From: CALGYY01 sp963678485
GTDB lineage: Bacteria; Bacteroidota; Bacteroidia; Bacteroidales; CAIWKO01
NCBI GenBank assembly: GCA_963678485.1
Contig: OY782882.1
Span: forward strand, 1,798,001-1,862,000
Reading direction: 5' to 3'
DNA length: 64,000 nucleotides
Shown: piece by piece, positions 26,540 through 36,400 of the stretch
Layout of the letters: the number at the start of each line of letters is the position of its first letter
Numbering within the stretch: the first letter of the stretch is position 1
Position numbers and translations under genes: made by a program
The notes under the pieces: generated by a model
Told to the model about the DNA's origin: nothing
Database searches by the model: none
The model's input: only the letters and a program-made list of their open reading frames with translations

Positions 26540-27490
26540 TTATCTTTTCCCCTTAAGCCATTCCCGATAGAGTTCAAGGCCTTTGTCAATATCTACTTTA
26601 GGTTCATATCCAATGTGCTTTTTCGCTTTTGTAATATTGGCGAAGGTTACAGGCACATCACCGGTCTGCATTCCGGTATACTCAATAAGGGCTTTGCCTC
26701 CAAATACCTTTTCGATTTTGTAAATCAGATCCATCAAGGCGACTGGTGTACTATGACCGATATTGAATATTTCGAAATTGCTTCCGGTATAGTCGAGGGC
26801 ATTAACAAAGGCGTCGGCCACATCAGTAACATAAGTATAATCTCGTTTTGAATCGCCTGCTCCAAAAATTTTAACCGGATGCTGCATCAGTACTTCATTC
26901 ACAAATTTGTTGATTGCCAGATCTGGTCGTTGACGCGGACCATAAACGGTAAAAAGTCTCAGCACTAAAAAGCGAATATTATAAATACGGCTGAAGGTAA
27001 GGCCATAAAGCTCTGCAGCCCGCTTAGATACTGCGTATGGTGAAATAATAGCATCGATTTCAGTATCCTCGTTCCACGGAATGGTAGGATTGACGCCATA
27101 TACGCTTGAAGAAGACGAAAGCACAAATTGCTTTATACTTTGCTTTTGAGCGAAATTCAACAGATTCAATGTTCCTTCCGTATTCACTTTGTTGTAAATG
27201 GCAGGATTGCTCACGCTTTCGCGGACACCCACGCGTGCGGCTAAGTGCAGGATGGCATCATACTTATCAGTCAGTGCGGTGTCTAGTGCAACTGGATCGG
27301 TGATGTCGATTTGATGAAATGTAAAACCGGGGTTCGTAAGATGTTTCTCAATGTTGCTTCTTTTCAATGCCGGATCATAAAATGGATCCATACTATCCAC
27401 CACAGTCACCCTGTATGCCTTTTGCAGCAAAGCATCCACGATATTACTACCAATAAATCCGGCACCTCCGGTTACGATGATGTGTTTCAT
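26540..27490 (-). CDS. NAD-dependent UDP-sugar epimerase (SDR family)
   Basis: 316-residue extended short-chain dehydrogenase. The NAD motif TGGAGFIG lies at residues 7-14, the active-site Ser is in SSSSSVYG (about 127), and the catalytic pair is Tyr152/Lys156 in YAVSKRAAE. RQRPDLAINKF and AGDSKRDYTYV follow. It most resembles UDP-glucuronate 4-epimerases and UDP-GlcNAc 4-epimerases, which invert the C4 hydroxyl of a nucleotide sugar. Which sugar cannot be fixed here. Its ATG directly abuts the TAA of the KilA-N gene. Confidence 0.88.
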   Translation of the reverse strand: MKHIIVTGGAGFIGSNIVDALLQKAYRVTVVDSMDPFYDPALKRSNIEKHLTNPGFTFHQIDITDPVALDTALTDKYDAILHLAARVGVRESVSNPAIYNKVNTEGTLNLLNFAQKQSIKQFVLSSSSSVYGVNPTIPWNEDTEIDAIISPYAVSKRAAELYGLTFSRIYNIRFLVLRLFTVYGPRQRPDLAINKFVNEVLMQHPVKIFGAGDSKRDYTYVTDVADAFVNALDYTGSNFEIFNIGHSTPVALMDLIYKIEKVFGGKALIEYTGMQTGDVPVTFANITKAKKHIGYEPKVDIDKGLELYREWLKGKR

Positions 27491-28351
27491 TTAATGAACC
27501 CCATTTGCTAAGTTTTTTGTTGAATGATCAATCAGCTTCTGATTTAAAACCTCCAATTGATAGCACGCTATCTGAAGTAATTGCTTAAAACGATTTTCTT
27601 TGGGAATACCCTGATGAATCAGCACTGAATTCATACTTTCGATATTGGATAAAACGGTGAGTTCTATAATACTGGCCAAATCCCGGATATTTAGGTTCTT
27701 TCGTGCCAACTCCGGATTACTTTCTCTCCAATCTTTTGCCGTACACCCAAACAGTGCTACATTTAACAAATCAGCTTCTTCTGCGTAAATCAACCACTCC
27801 ATGCTTTTTGAATAGTTTAACTTCGGGAGGATTTGCTTTTGGATCGCATCTGTTTGAAGATGATAATTCGTTTTGCTAAGCAAGCGTTTGACATTCCATT
27901 CGATTTTCAACTGTTCATTCTCATTGGACTTTAACCTTTGAAATTCACGAATCAGATAAAATTTGAATTCCGGTGATAACCAAGATGCAAATTCAAAAGC
28001 GATATCTTTTTGAGCAAACGTCCCACTGTTATATCGCCCCGCTTTTGACCTGATCCCAATTGCATGGGTTCTCTCAATCCATTGCTTGGCGGACAGCACA
28101 AATCCATTACTACCACTACTATTCCTAATATTACTGAATTCAGTAACATTAAAAGCTGGATTATTGATTCTTTCCCATAGACCCATAAATTCAACCGTGT
28201 ATCTTGTGCTCATCCAATGAGAAATCACAAGGCCAGTAGCTTCTGGATTTTTAAATCTGGCCATATCAGTTAAACAGATAAAATCCTCACTTTCTATTTG
28301 CGTGATATTAATTTCTGTTTGTTCAATAGTTATCTTCTGATTCTTTTTCAT
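27491..28351 (-). CDS. KilA-N domain DNA-binding protein
   Basis: 286-residue protein with a KilA-N domain at about 20-120: ICLTDMARFKNPEATGLVIS, LGLWERINNP-like MGLWERINNP, VLSAKQWIERTHAIGI, and FASWLSPEFKFYLIREFQRL. The rest is helical. KilA-N proteins are usually phage or defence DNA-binding factors, but this one sits without spacing in a sugar operon (23 bp from wecE, 0 bp to the epimerase). The ATG at 28351 is preferred over a TTG at 28369. It may be a local regulator or an inserted cargo gene; the sequence does not decide. Confidence 0.8.
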   Translation of the reverse strand: MKKNQKITIEQTEINITQIESEDFICLTDMARFKNPEATGLVISHWMSTRYTVEFMGLWERINNPAFNVTEFSNIRNSSGSNGFVLSAKQWIERTHAIGIRSKAGRYNSGTFAQKDIAFEFASWLSPEFKFYLIREFQRLKSNENEQLKIEWNVKRLLSKTNYHLQTDAIQKQILPKLNYSKSMEWLIYAEEADLLNVALFGCTAKDWRESNPELARKNLNIRDLASIIELTVLSNIESMNSVLIHQGIPKENRFKQLLQIACYQLEVLNQKLIDHSTKNLANGVH

Positions 28352-28374
28352 TACGCACTTATGCAACAAATGAA

Positions 28375-29490
28375 TTATTGATTAAAAAACGCAATAACCT
28401 TTTCGCAAATATAATCTACTTCGGCGAATGTCAGGCTATGGAACAGGGGCAGACGAATCAGCGATTGGCTAAGTTTAGTGGTCATTGTATCCTCTCCGTG
28501 AAAACGGCTAAAACGTAATCCGGCCGCTGAGCTATGGAGCGGGATATAATGAAAGCTAGCTGTAATCCCATTTCCTTTAAGAAAAGCAATGAGAGAATCG
28601 CGCTTTTGCTGATTCTCACAAATTAAATAAAAGATATGTGCATTATGATCACAGTCCTTGGGTATTTCCGGTATTCTGAAGCCCAAGCTAGTTTTCACCA
28701 TATTGAGGTTCAGATAATAGCGCGTCCATAGGGACATGCGCTGCATCGCAATTTCCTTGTGATTCATTAATTGTTTCAAAAGAAAATGCGCATTGAGCAG
28801 GTTCATGCCATAGTTAGACCCCAGATCCACCCATGTGTAAGAGGCTGCTTTACCTGCATTAAAGGAGGTTCTGTTTGTTCCTTTTTCAAGAAGCCACTGT
28901 GCTCTTTCGAAGTAGCGCTCATCATTCACCAGCAAAGCTCCACCTTTAAAACAATGAAGATTTTTACTTACATCAAAACTCAAACAACCCAGATTTCCGA
29001 TGCTTCCCAAGGGTTTGCCCTGATATGAAGCAAGAATTCCATGAGCTGCATCTTCAATCAGCAGAAGGTTTCGGCGTCGTGCAATTTCTCTAATGCTTGT
29101 CATTTCGGCACCGACTCCGGCATAATGCATGGCTACAATTGCCTTGGTTTTTGCTGTGATTGCCTCTTCAATTTTTGCTTCGTCGAGATTGAGAGTATCA
29201 GGTCTTATATCAACAAATATGGGTATTGCGCCGCGAAGTACAAAGGCATTCGCTGAGGACACAAATGTAAACGATGGCATGATTACCTCATCACCGGCAT
29301 TGATTTCAGCCAGCAAGGCCGACATTTCAAGGGCTGCGGTGCATGAATGGGTCAGCAATATCCGCGACTGCCCGGTGATTCCGGCTAGTTCTTGCAATAT
29401 CGTACTTTCAATCATTGCACCATTGTCAGCAATATCGTTGCTGAGTGAAATTTCAGGAATATACGCCTTACTAAAAGGAATAGGGTTCAT
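28375..29490 (-). CDS. wecE: dTDP-4-amino-4,6-dideoxygalactose transaminase-like (DegT/DnrJ/EryC1/StrS)
   Basis: 371-residue PLP aminotransferase resembling E. coli WecE over its whole length: LTHSCTAALEMSALL, GDEVIMPSFTFVSSANAFVL, FVDIRPDTLNLDE, IEDAAHGILASY, and FHYIPLHSSAAG. The PLP lysine is Lys176 in SFDVSKNLHCFKGGA, a region that differs from the KNYTAGGEGG of enterobacterial WecE. WecE makes dTDP-4-amino-4,6-dideoxygalactose from dTDP-4-keto-6-deoxyglucose. The rmlA and rmlB genes for that substrate are not in the window. It is the first gene of the operon, with a TACTTTTA box just upstream. Confidence 0.87.
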   Translation of the reverse strand: MNPIPFSKAYIPEISLSNDIADNGAMIESTILQELAGITGQSRILLTHSCTAALEMSALLAEINAGDEVIMPSFTFVSSANAFVLRGAIPIFVDIRPDTLNLDEAKIEEAITAKTKAIVAMHYAGVGAEMTSIREIARRRNLLLIEDAAHGILASYQGKPLGSIGNLGCLSFDVSKNLHCFKGGALLVNDERYFERAQWLLEKGTNRTSFNAGKAASYTWVDLGSNYGMNLLNAHFLLKQLMNHKEIAMQRMSLWTRYYLNLNMVKTSLGFRIPEIPKDCDHNAHIFYLICENQQKRDSLIAFLKGNGITASFHYIPLHSSAAGLRFSRFHGEDTMTTKLSQSLIRLPLFHSLTFAEVDYICEKVIAFFNQ

Positions 29491-29494
29491 GGGG

Positions 29495-29502
29495 TAAAAG
29501 TA
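29495..29502 (-). promoter_or_regulatory. Possible -7 box of the sugar/carbamoyl operon
   Basis: TACTTTTA on the minus strand (one mismatch to TAnnTTTG), only 5 bp before the wecE ATG. This would give a nearly leaderless message. Confidence 0.35.
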
Positions 29503-29675
29503 CGAAAGTTTGAAAGTTTGAAAGCAGTCAGGCGAAAGATTGTTATACGTCTGCTGAAATGCCCATGAATGTTAATTTTTTCGACCGACCCTCTGAATAA
29601 ACCAATTAATTGGTAAAGCTCAGGCGACCAATTAAGCCCATCCTGTAATAGTGGACAAAAGCCAAAAAAAATTCC

Positions 29676-29683
29676 TAAATTTG
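29676..29683 (+). promoter_or_regulatory. -7 box of the amidase gene
   Basis: TAAATTTG on the plus strand, 27 bp upstream of the ATG at 29710; full match to TAnnTTTG. Confidence 0.55.
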
Positions 29684-29709
29684 CAGGTTCAATTCTAACA
29701 ACTCTCCCC

Positions 29710-32700
29710 ATGAAGAATAAGATTTTAGTATTACTGCTATCGCTCCTCCTTCCGTTACTGCCGATTACTATTGCTGCTCAAAACGAGGATGACATGGACC
29801 TGAAAGCTGCAGCAATCCTTGACGCCAATTATACGCAATTGAAACCCTCCTTTGAAAAGGCATACACAATGTGCCCTTCTATTCCGCGTGGAGTATTGGA
29901 AGCCGTTTCATTTACAAATACACATTTTCGTCATATCAGTCAATTAACTGATGAGGCCAGTTGCACAGGAATGCCACTGGCATTGGGTGCCATGGGTCTT
30001 ATTCAGGATGGTCAGAATTACTTTCGTAACAATCTTGGTTTAATTGCACATTTATCGGGCTATCCGGCTAATCAAATTGTGAGCGACCCGGAAATAAATA
30101 TTCTTGCATATGCCCGTGCATATGAAGTGCTGCAATATCAAAAAAATCTCACAAACAGCGATCTTGCATCTCAACTACCTATACTTATTGAACTTTCGGA
30201 ATTACCAGATAAAAACATTCCTCAGAACTTCGCATTGAATTCATTTTTATATTCAGTTTGTGATTTTATCAATAGTCCGGGGCGCCAGCAAATGTGCGGC
30301 TTTCAACCATATGCTCTTGACATGCAGCAGATCTTTGGCAAAGAGAATTTGCAGTTGTTGAGTTCATCGTATATTCTTCTTGACAAGAACAGTGTTCAAA
30401 ACAAAAAAGGACAGAAATTTAATCGCAAAAGTTTATTGGGAGGCAATGCAAAAAGTTCGGATTATAGTCCCGCCATATGGGATGAGGCCTGTACTTCAAA
30501 TTTCAGTTCACGCGCGGGCACTGCGATTTCAGCTATAACAATACATACGGTTCAGGGCTCATATGCCAGTTGTGTTTCATGGTTCAACAACTGCTCAGCC
30601 AGTGTTTCCGCACATTACGTTTTACGTTCCAGCGATGGACAAGTAACGCAGATGGTTCTCGAAGCCAATAAAGCCTGGCATGTGGGCAGCGAAAATCCTT
30701 ATACCATTGGTTATGAACACGAAGGTTATGTTACAGATGCCAGTTGGTACACAACTGCCATGTACACCAGTTCGGCCAACCTGACCAAAGACATTTGCAA
30801 CAGTGGATATGGCATTGATCCCAAGCGTTGTTTTTGGGGACCGGCCACCTCAGGGATTTACGTCGTGAACTGCCCGAAAATCAAAGGCCATGCAAATTAT
30901 CAGAATCAAACGCATACCGATCCGGGCATTAACTGGGACTGGAATTATTATTACAAATTAGTAAACAGTGCGCGCACTCCGACCAACTATACAGCAGCTT
31001 CAGGAACCTTGTACGATAGTGGTGGTGCAAGTGCAGATTATTCTAATAACGAAGGAGGGCTGTGGCTGATTCAGCCAGCAGGTGCGGCTTCTGTGACCTT
31101 AAATTTTTCCGCCTTCAGTGTTGAGGCCAACTGGGATTATATGTATATCTATGATGGTAATACTGTCTATTCCCCGCTAATCGGCGTTTACACAGGCACT
31201 ACGAGTCCGGGAACTGTAACCGCGTCAAGTGGCGCTATGCTGATTGAATTCCGTTCCGATTGCGCAACGGTAGGCAGTGGCTGGGCTGCAACATGGACCT
31301 CATCAAGTGGTACGACCAATCCAACAGGGTTGGGAATTTCTCAAGCCGCTTGCCCAAGCAATGATGTTACATTCAACTGGACGAACAGTGGTACCGGTTG
31401 GTACATTGCGTTATCGACAGATCCATCCTTTGCAACTTATTATTGGAAGTGGGTCTCCGGACTTACTAGCTATACGGGCTTTTCAGGATTCGTTGATCAC
31501 ATCAGCGGAGCTGCTATTACTTACCAACCCGGAACTCCCTATTATTGGTACATTCGTGCAAACGGTGCAAATACTGCCGGTCCAGATTTCACTACACATA
31601 CGTGTAGCACACCAACGCCCACAAATATGCTGGTCACCGCACCCAGCTGCGCAAATCAAACAGCGAGCTTCAGCTGGACAAACTCAGGCGCTAACTGGAC
31701 CATGGACATTTCAACAGATTCCACGTTTACAAGTAAGTCGAGCAAAAGTATTGCAAGTATAACAAGCACTACTGCCCCATCGGGTTTTAGTCCAATATTT
31801 TCGTATCATCACAGTACAAAATATTTTTGGCGAATCTTCAACGGCTCTGTATATACATCAGGTCCTTCCTTTATTTCACCCATGTGCGACACTACAGCGC
31901 CCACGACTGCAATCACTATTGCAGGTAGCTGGCAGACCAGTGATTTTAATGTAGATTTCACAGATGAGGATGATGCTAACGGAACGGGTGTAGAAAAGGC
32001 ATTTTATCAAGTGTTGGATTACAATGGCAGCGAGTGGCATGCTAATCCAACGCAGGGTTTCTTTGCAGATAATTATGATCTGACTATTGGCAGTGAGTAT
32101 ACGATTCCCGCATCCAGCGGAACATGGAGCATTAGTAGTGGTGTATTATTACAAAGCGATTCCGTAAACACGAATACTAACTTATATGCGCCACTCACCC
32201 AGGATTTGTCCAATCGCTATCTCTATAATTTCAGATATAAAATGAATACAGCATCCGGGAATCGCAGGTTTGGTTTCCATTTCTTTGCTGATAGTGCGTC
32301 TTCTACTAACCGCGGTAATTCCTATTTCATTTGGTTCAGAGCAAACACAAGTGGAAGTAACACTCTGGAATTCTATAAGTGCAATTGGAATGGAAGCTCA
32401 AATGATTTCACCTTAGTAAAAACCATCGACCCAATCACAACTGTGAAAGGCCAATGGTATGATTTGAAGGTGCTGTATGACCGCGTTACAGGAGAAATCG
32501 ATGTTTACCGTGATGATATACGTTTGGGCAGTTATACTGATCCAACACCTCTGACCACAGGGAAATATATTTCCTTCCGCACAGGTGCCTGCAATGTGTC
32601 GTTCGACGAACTCAAAGTTTATCGCTCCCGCTATCCCAATGTTACTGTAACCGTAGGTTCGGGAAATACCCATATGGCGCGGTATCAAAATCCTGCACCG

Positions 32701-33390
32701 GCGACTTATGCAGCTAAAGTAAAAAGTATTGCTGAAGATTTTGCCGGCAACTTATCGGCACTTTCCTCATCCAACGTAAACATTGATTGGACGGCACCAA
32801 GCAGCATTGCCACACTTAACGATGGCCTCGCTGCTGATGTTGATACGATTGTAACCTATAGTTTATCGGCAAATTGGTCTTCATCGAGCGATCCACATTC
32901 GGATGTTGTCGCGTATTATTATGCTATTGGAACATCTGCAGGTGACAGCAATGTTGTTGCCTGGACTGCGAACGGGCTGTCGACCTCTGTCACCAACAAT
33001 AGTCAAACGCTGGCTGATAACCAGCTATATTATTTCAGTGTAAAGGCATTGAATGGTGCAGGCTTGTATTCAAGTATCCGGACCTCTGACGGACAGCGGT
33101 ATCTCAATACCACTACTGTTGCTGAAAACCAGTCACAACAGCCATTACAGATCTATCCAAATCCTGTATCAGAACATTCAACACTTAATTTTTCTGTTGA
33201 TGATGCCAACATAATACGCTTTGAATTGCTTGATATTACTGGTCGTTGCGTTCAGCTGCTAGCAGAGCGCAGGTTCGATGCAGGAAATCACTCAATGGAG
33301 GTTGACCTTAGCAAACAGGCTCAGGGCGTGTATTTCATTAAAATGACTCAAGGCAAAATGAACACACAAATCAAAATAACGATTTTATAA
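29710..33390 (+). CDS. Secreted multidomain peptidoglycan amidase with T9SS sorting domain
   Basis: 1226 residues. Signal peptide 1-24 (LLLSLLLPLLPITIAAQ). Residues about 40-240 look like a lytic-transglycosylase-like domain (SIPRGVLEAVSFTNTHF, GAMGLIQDGQNYF). An N-acetylmuramoyl-L-alanine amidase (Amidase_2) domain follows at about 270-420, with zinc-ligand candidates in AITIH (about 277) and KGHANY (about 392), then HTDPGINWDW. Next come a CUB-like domain (about 430-540), two FN3-like units, a LamG-like module (about 790-970), another FN3-like unit and a C-terminal T9SS type A domain beginning IYPNPVSE. It probably reaches the surface or medium by T9SS and cuts peptidoglycan. The C-terminal third is shared with the next gene. 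Confidence 0.87.
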   Translation: MKNKILVLLLSLLLPLLPITIAAQNEDDMDLKAAAILDANYTQLKPSFEKAYTMCPSIPRGVLEAVSFTNTHFRHISQLTDEASCTGMPLALGAMGLIQDGQNYFRNNLGLIAHLSGYPANQIVSDPEINILAYARAYEVLQYQKNLTNSDLASQLPILIELSELPDKNIPQNFALNSFLYSVCDFINSPGRQQMCGFQPYALDMQQIFGKENLQLLSSSYILLDKNSVQNKKGQKFNRKSLLGGNAKSSDYSPAIWDEACTSNFSSRAGTAISAITIHTVQGSYASCVSWFNNCSASVSAHYVLRSSDGQVTQMVLEANKAWHVGSENPYTIGYEHEGYVTDASWYTTAMYTSSANLTKDICNSGYGIDPKRCFWGPATSGIYVVNCPKIKGHANYQNQTHTDPGINWDWNYYYKLVNSARTPTNYTAASGTLYDSGGASADYSNNEGGLWLIQPAGAASVTLNFSAFSVEANWDYMYIYDGNTVYSPLIGVYTGTTSPGTVTASSGAMLIEFRSDCATVGSGWAATWTSSSGTTNPTGLGISQAACPSNDVTFNWTNSGTGWYIALSTDPSFATYYWKWVSGLTSYTGFSGFVDHISGAAITYQPGTPYYWYIRANGANTAGPDFTTHTCSTPTPTNMLVTAPSCANQTASFSWTNSGANWTMDISTDSTFTSKSSKSIASITSTTAPSGFSPIFSYHHSTKYFWRIFNGSVYTSGPSFISPMCDTTAPTTAITIAGSWQTSDFNVDFTDEDDANGTGVEKAFYQVLDYNGSEWHANPTQGFFADNYDLTIGSEYTIPASSGTWSISSGVLLQSDSVNTNTNLYAPLTQDLSNRYLYNFRYKMNTASGNRRFGFHFFADSASSTNRGNSYFIWFRANTSGSNTLEFYKCNWNGSSNDFTLVKTIDPITTVKGQWYDLKVLYDRVTGEIDVYRDDIRLGSYTDPTPLTTGKYISFRTGACNVSFDELKVYRSRYPNVTVTVGSGNTHMARYQNPAPATYAAKVKSIAEDFAGNLSALSSSNVNIDWTAPSSIATLNDGLAADVDTIVTYSLSANWSSSSDPHSDVVAYYYAIGTSAGDSNVVAWTANGLSTSVTNNSQTLADNQLYYFSVKALNGAGLYSSIRTSDGQRYLNTTTVAENQSQQPLQIYPNPVSEHSTLNFSVDDANIIRFELLDITGRCVQLLAERRFDAGNHSMEVDLSKQAQGVYFIKMTQGKMNTQIKITIL

Positions 33391-33447
33391 TTCTTTACAG
33401 CCCAACGCGCTTTAATGCGTCCGATTGCATATTATCCCCCAAACAGC

Positions 33448-36400
33448 ATGATAAATACTTATTATCTAAAACGTGCGCTATTCCTGATGTTTTCATGTTT
33501 TTTAAGTTATCCCGTGATCGCTCAGGAAGTAAAAACCATTGATGCTTATAAAGCAGAAGATCAAGGTTACTTTACCAATCCGGTTGCTAGTGCTGAAGGC
33601 ATTATTTTTACTGACAACTACGATTCTAAAATTTGGTTGTTGAAAGATGCGCAATTAAAAGAACTGGCATCGACCGCTGCTTGCGGAAGGTATTACACAC
33701 TTTCTGAAGATGGTCAACAATTGGCGTATAAAGAAATCAATGCAGAAGGACAGCAATCTCCTGTGGTGATTAATTTGGCTACACTTCAAAAAACGGTATT
33801 ACACGCTCCTGCTCCATTATGTGGACAGCCAGTGATAGCGGGAAACTTAACAGCCTTTACGGTTAGCAATGATTTGTATCTTTTGCAGAACGGAGAAACG
33901 CGAATATTACCTCTGGGCTTTTACACGAACTTCATCCGTATTTCATCGAACGGAGAACTGATGACGTGTAACGATTTGCATGATCGTATCATGCTCGTAA
34001 ACCTTGTAACCGGAGCTACATCGGTGATTTCCGATGAAGCTGAAGCCTGCTTTTTTCCCCAGTTTTCGCCGGACGGGAATAAAGTTCTCTACTGTACTTC
34101 AGGGCAGGAATTGCGAATTTTTTCGATTACCACCGGAGCAACGGTTAATCTGGGTTATGGCGTTAATCCGCATTGGGCGCCCGGTTCAGACAAAATAATT
34201 TTTCATCGCACCCAGCATAACAATGAAAATATCAGCAATGTTGATTTATGGATGAGCTCTGCTGATGGCAGCATTCAGCAGCAACTTACGTCCACTTCCG
34301 GATTGTGTGAAATGGATGCAAGCTTCGTTACAGAAAATGAAATTATTTACCACACATACGTGCGTAATGAAATTTGCAAAGCTACCATTGACGGCACTTC
34401 CGGAGCATTACTTTCGACTAATATTGTTTATTCACATCTGGGAAATCCAATCATTGCACATTACAACACAGCTCCGTTTTCGGCAAATAAAGCAGTGGTG
34501 ACGGTGCCGGGGAGAGTTCCTTATGTGCATCAGGTTTACGATACACCCAATTGGCATACAGGTTCCGGATCCTGTGCACCAACATCTGCCATTATGGCCA
34601 TTGCATACTACAACAAACTCCCAAAATGGCCGATTACAGTGAGTTCTCCGAGTTCCCACACCAGTGATTACGGAAGTTATGTTGCAGACAAATATCGCTT
34701 CAATGAACAGTATTATTCAACCGTTGCTACCACCAGTGGCAGTGATGATGCATGGGGCGGTTATGGCTATATGTGGGGCGGCAGTTGCTCGCCAAACTCC
34801 TGTATGAATCAGTATATGGTAAATCACCAAATGAGTTCAACGGAATACTGGACCACTTGCAAGTGGGATTCAACCACTCATGAAATCAACAATGGATGGC
34901 CGCAGCCCATCTGTAGTTTAATTACAACTTCAGGACACCTGACGTTAGCCATTGGATATATCGTTGGTCAGCACACCCTCATTTTTAAAGATCCTTACGG
35001 AAATAAAAACACAGGGTATATGAATTATTATGGCGACAGTGTTTGCTACGACTGGCCAGGATACAGCAACGGATACGCGTCGCTCAACACTATTGCATGG
35101 ACGGTACAATCGAGAACTACAGAGACCACTTATAACGATACCATCATTGATGATATTTATTATAATCACGGATTTTACATGAATAACACGGCACCAAGTC
35201 TGATGCGCTATTATCGCGACAAAAGTGCTGCAGGATATAACAACCATTATTGGTATACCATTACGAATCCTTCTACGGTTGTTGACACTTGTGTTGTGAA
35301 ATGGACACCGAACCTGCCTCAGCGATCCTTGTATGAGGTGCTGGTGTATATCCCCTCTTCCTATGCTACAGCCACAACTGCGCGATACAAAGTAAATTTC
35401 GATGGAGGAAGCACTGTTGTTACGATCAATCAGAACAGCTATAGCAATCAATGGGTTTCATTAGGCACCTTTGTCTTTAATGCAGGCAGCACAGGCTATG
35501 TGCAATTGGGCGATGGCAGCGGCATCCAGGGGCAGTATATTGCATTTGACGCGGTGCGCTGGCATAAAATAGGAGCGATTGATAACACCGATCCTACTAC
35601 ACTTATACAGCCTATCTCTGGTTGGAAAACAACATCTTTTACAGCAAGCTTCACCGATAGCGACAATGCTGGCGGAACTGGGGTAGAGAGCAGTTATTAT
35701 CAGATTCAGGATTATAATGGTTCTGAATGGAGGGCAAATTCGCAAAACGGATTTTTCAACGATCAATTCAGTAGTAGCATTCACAGCGATTGGGTTATAC
35801 CTGCTTCTAGTGGAAGCTGGAGTATCAGTAGTGGTCATTTGAGGCAAAGCGATGCAGTACTTGATAATACTAATATATACGCACCTCTTACACAAAACAA
35901 CAGTAACGAATATTTATATCAATGGTCAGCATATATGGATGGAAGCAGTGTTAACCGTCGTTGCGGACTTCATATTTTTGCTGATAATCCAACACAAAGT
36001 CAGCGCGGGAATTCATATTTGATTTGGTTTCGTGCTGATGGAGATCAGGTGCAGATATATAAAACAGTCAGTAATTCTCTTGTGTTGAAAGCGGAGCAGT
36101 CGCTGGTAATTAATACAGCAACTTGGTACGATTTCAAAGTCACTTATAATCCGGGAACAGGGCGTATTGAGGTATATATGAATGATGTATTAGTGTTATT
36201 GTATATCGACCCTGCACCCTTGCAATCGGGTAGCTACATCTCATTTCGATCGGGACTTTCAGATGCAATGTTTGATGATTTTAAGGTGAGCAAATTGCGC
36301 AGTAGCAGTGCAAGTGTAAGTGTTGGATCTGTCTCAACCAACGATGTTCGTTATCAAAACACAAATCCTATCACCCCTGCATGCCGCATCAATTCGATAG

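Noticed and set aside
27491..28351. Prophage remnant
   Set aside because: Only the KilA-N gene is phage-like; no integrase, structural or replication genes surround it.
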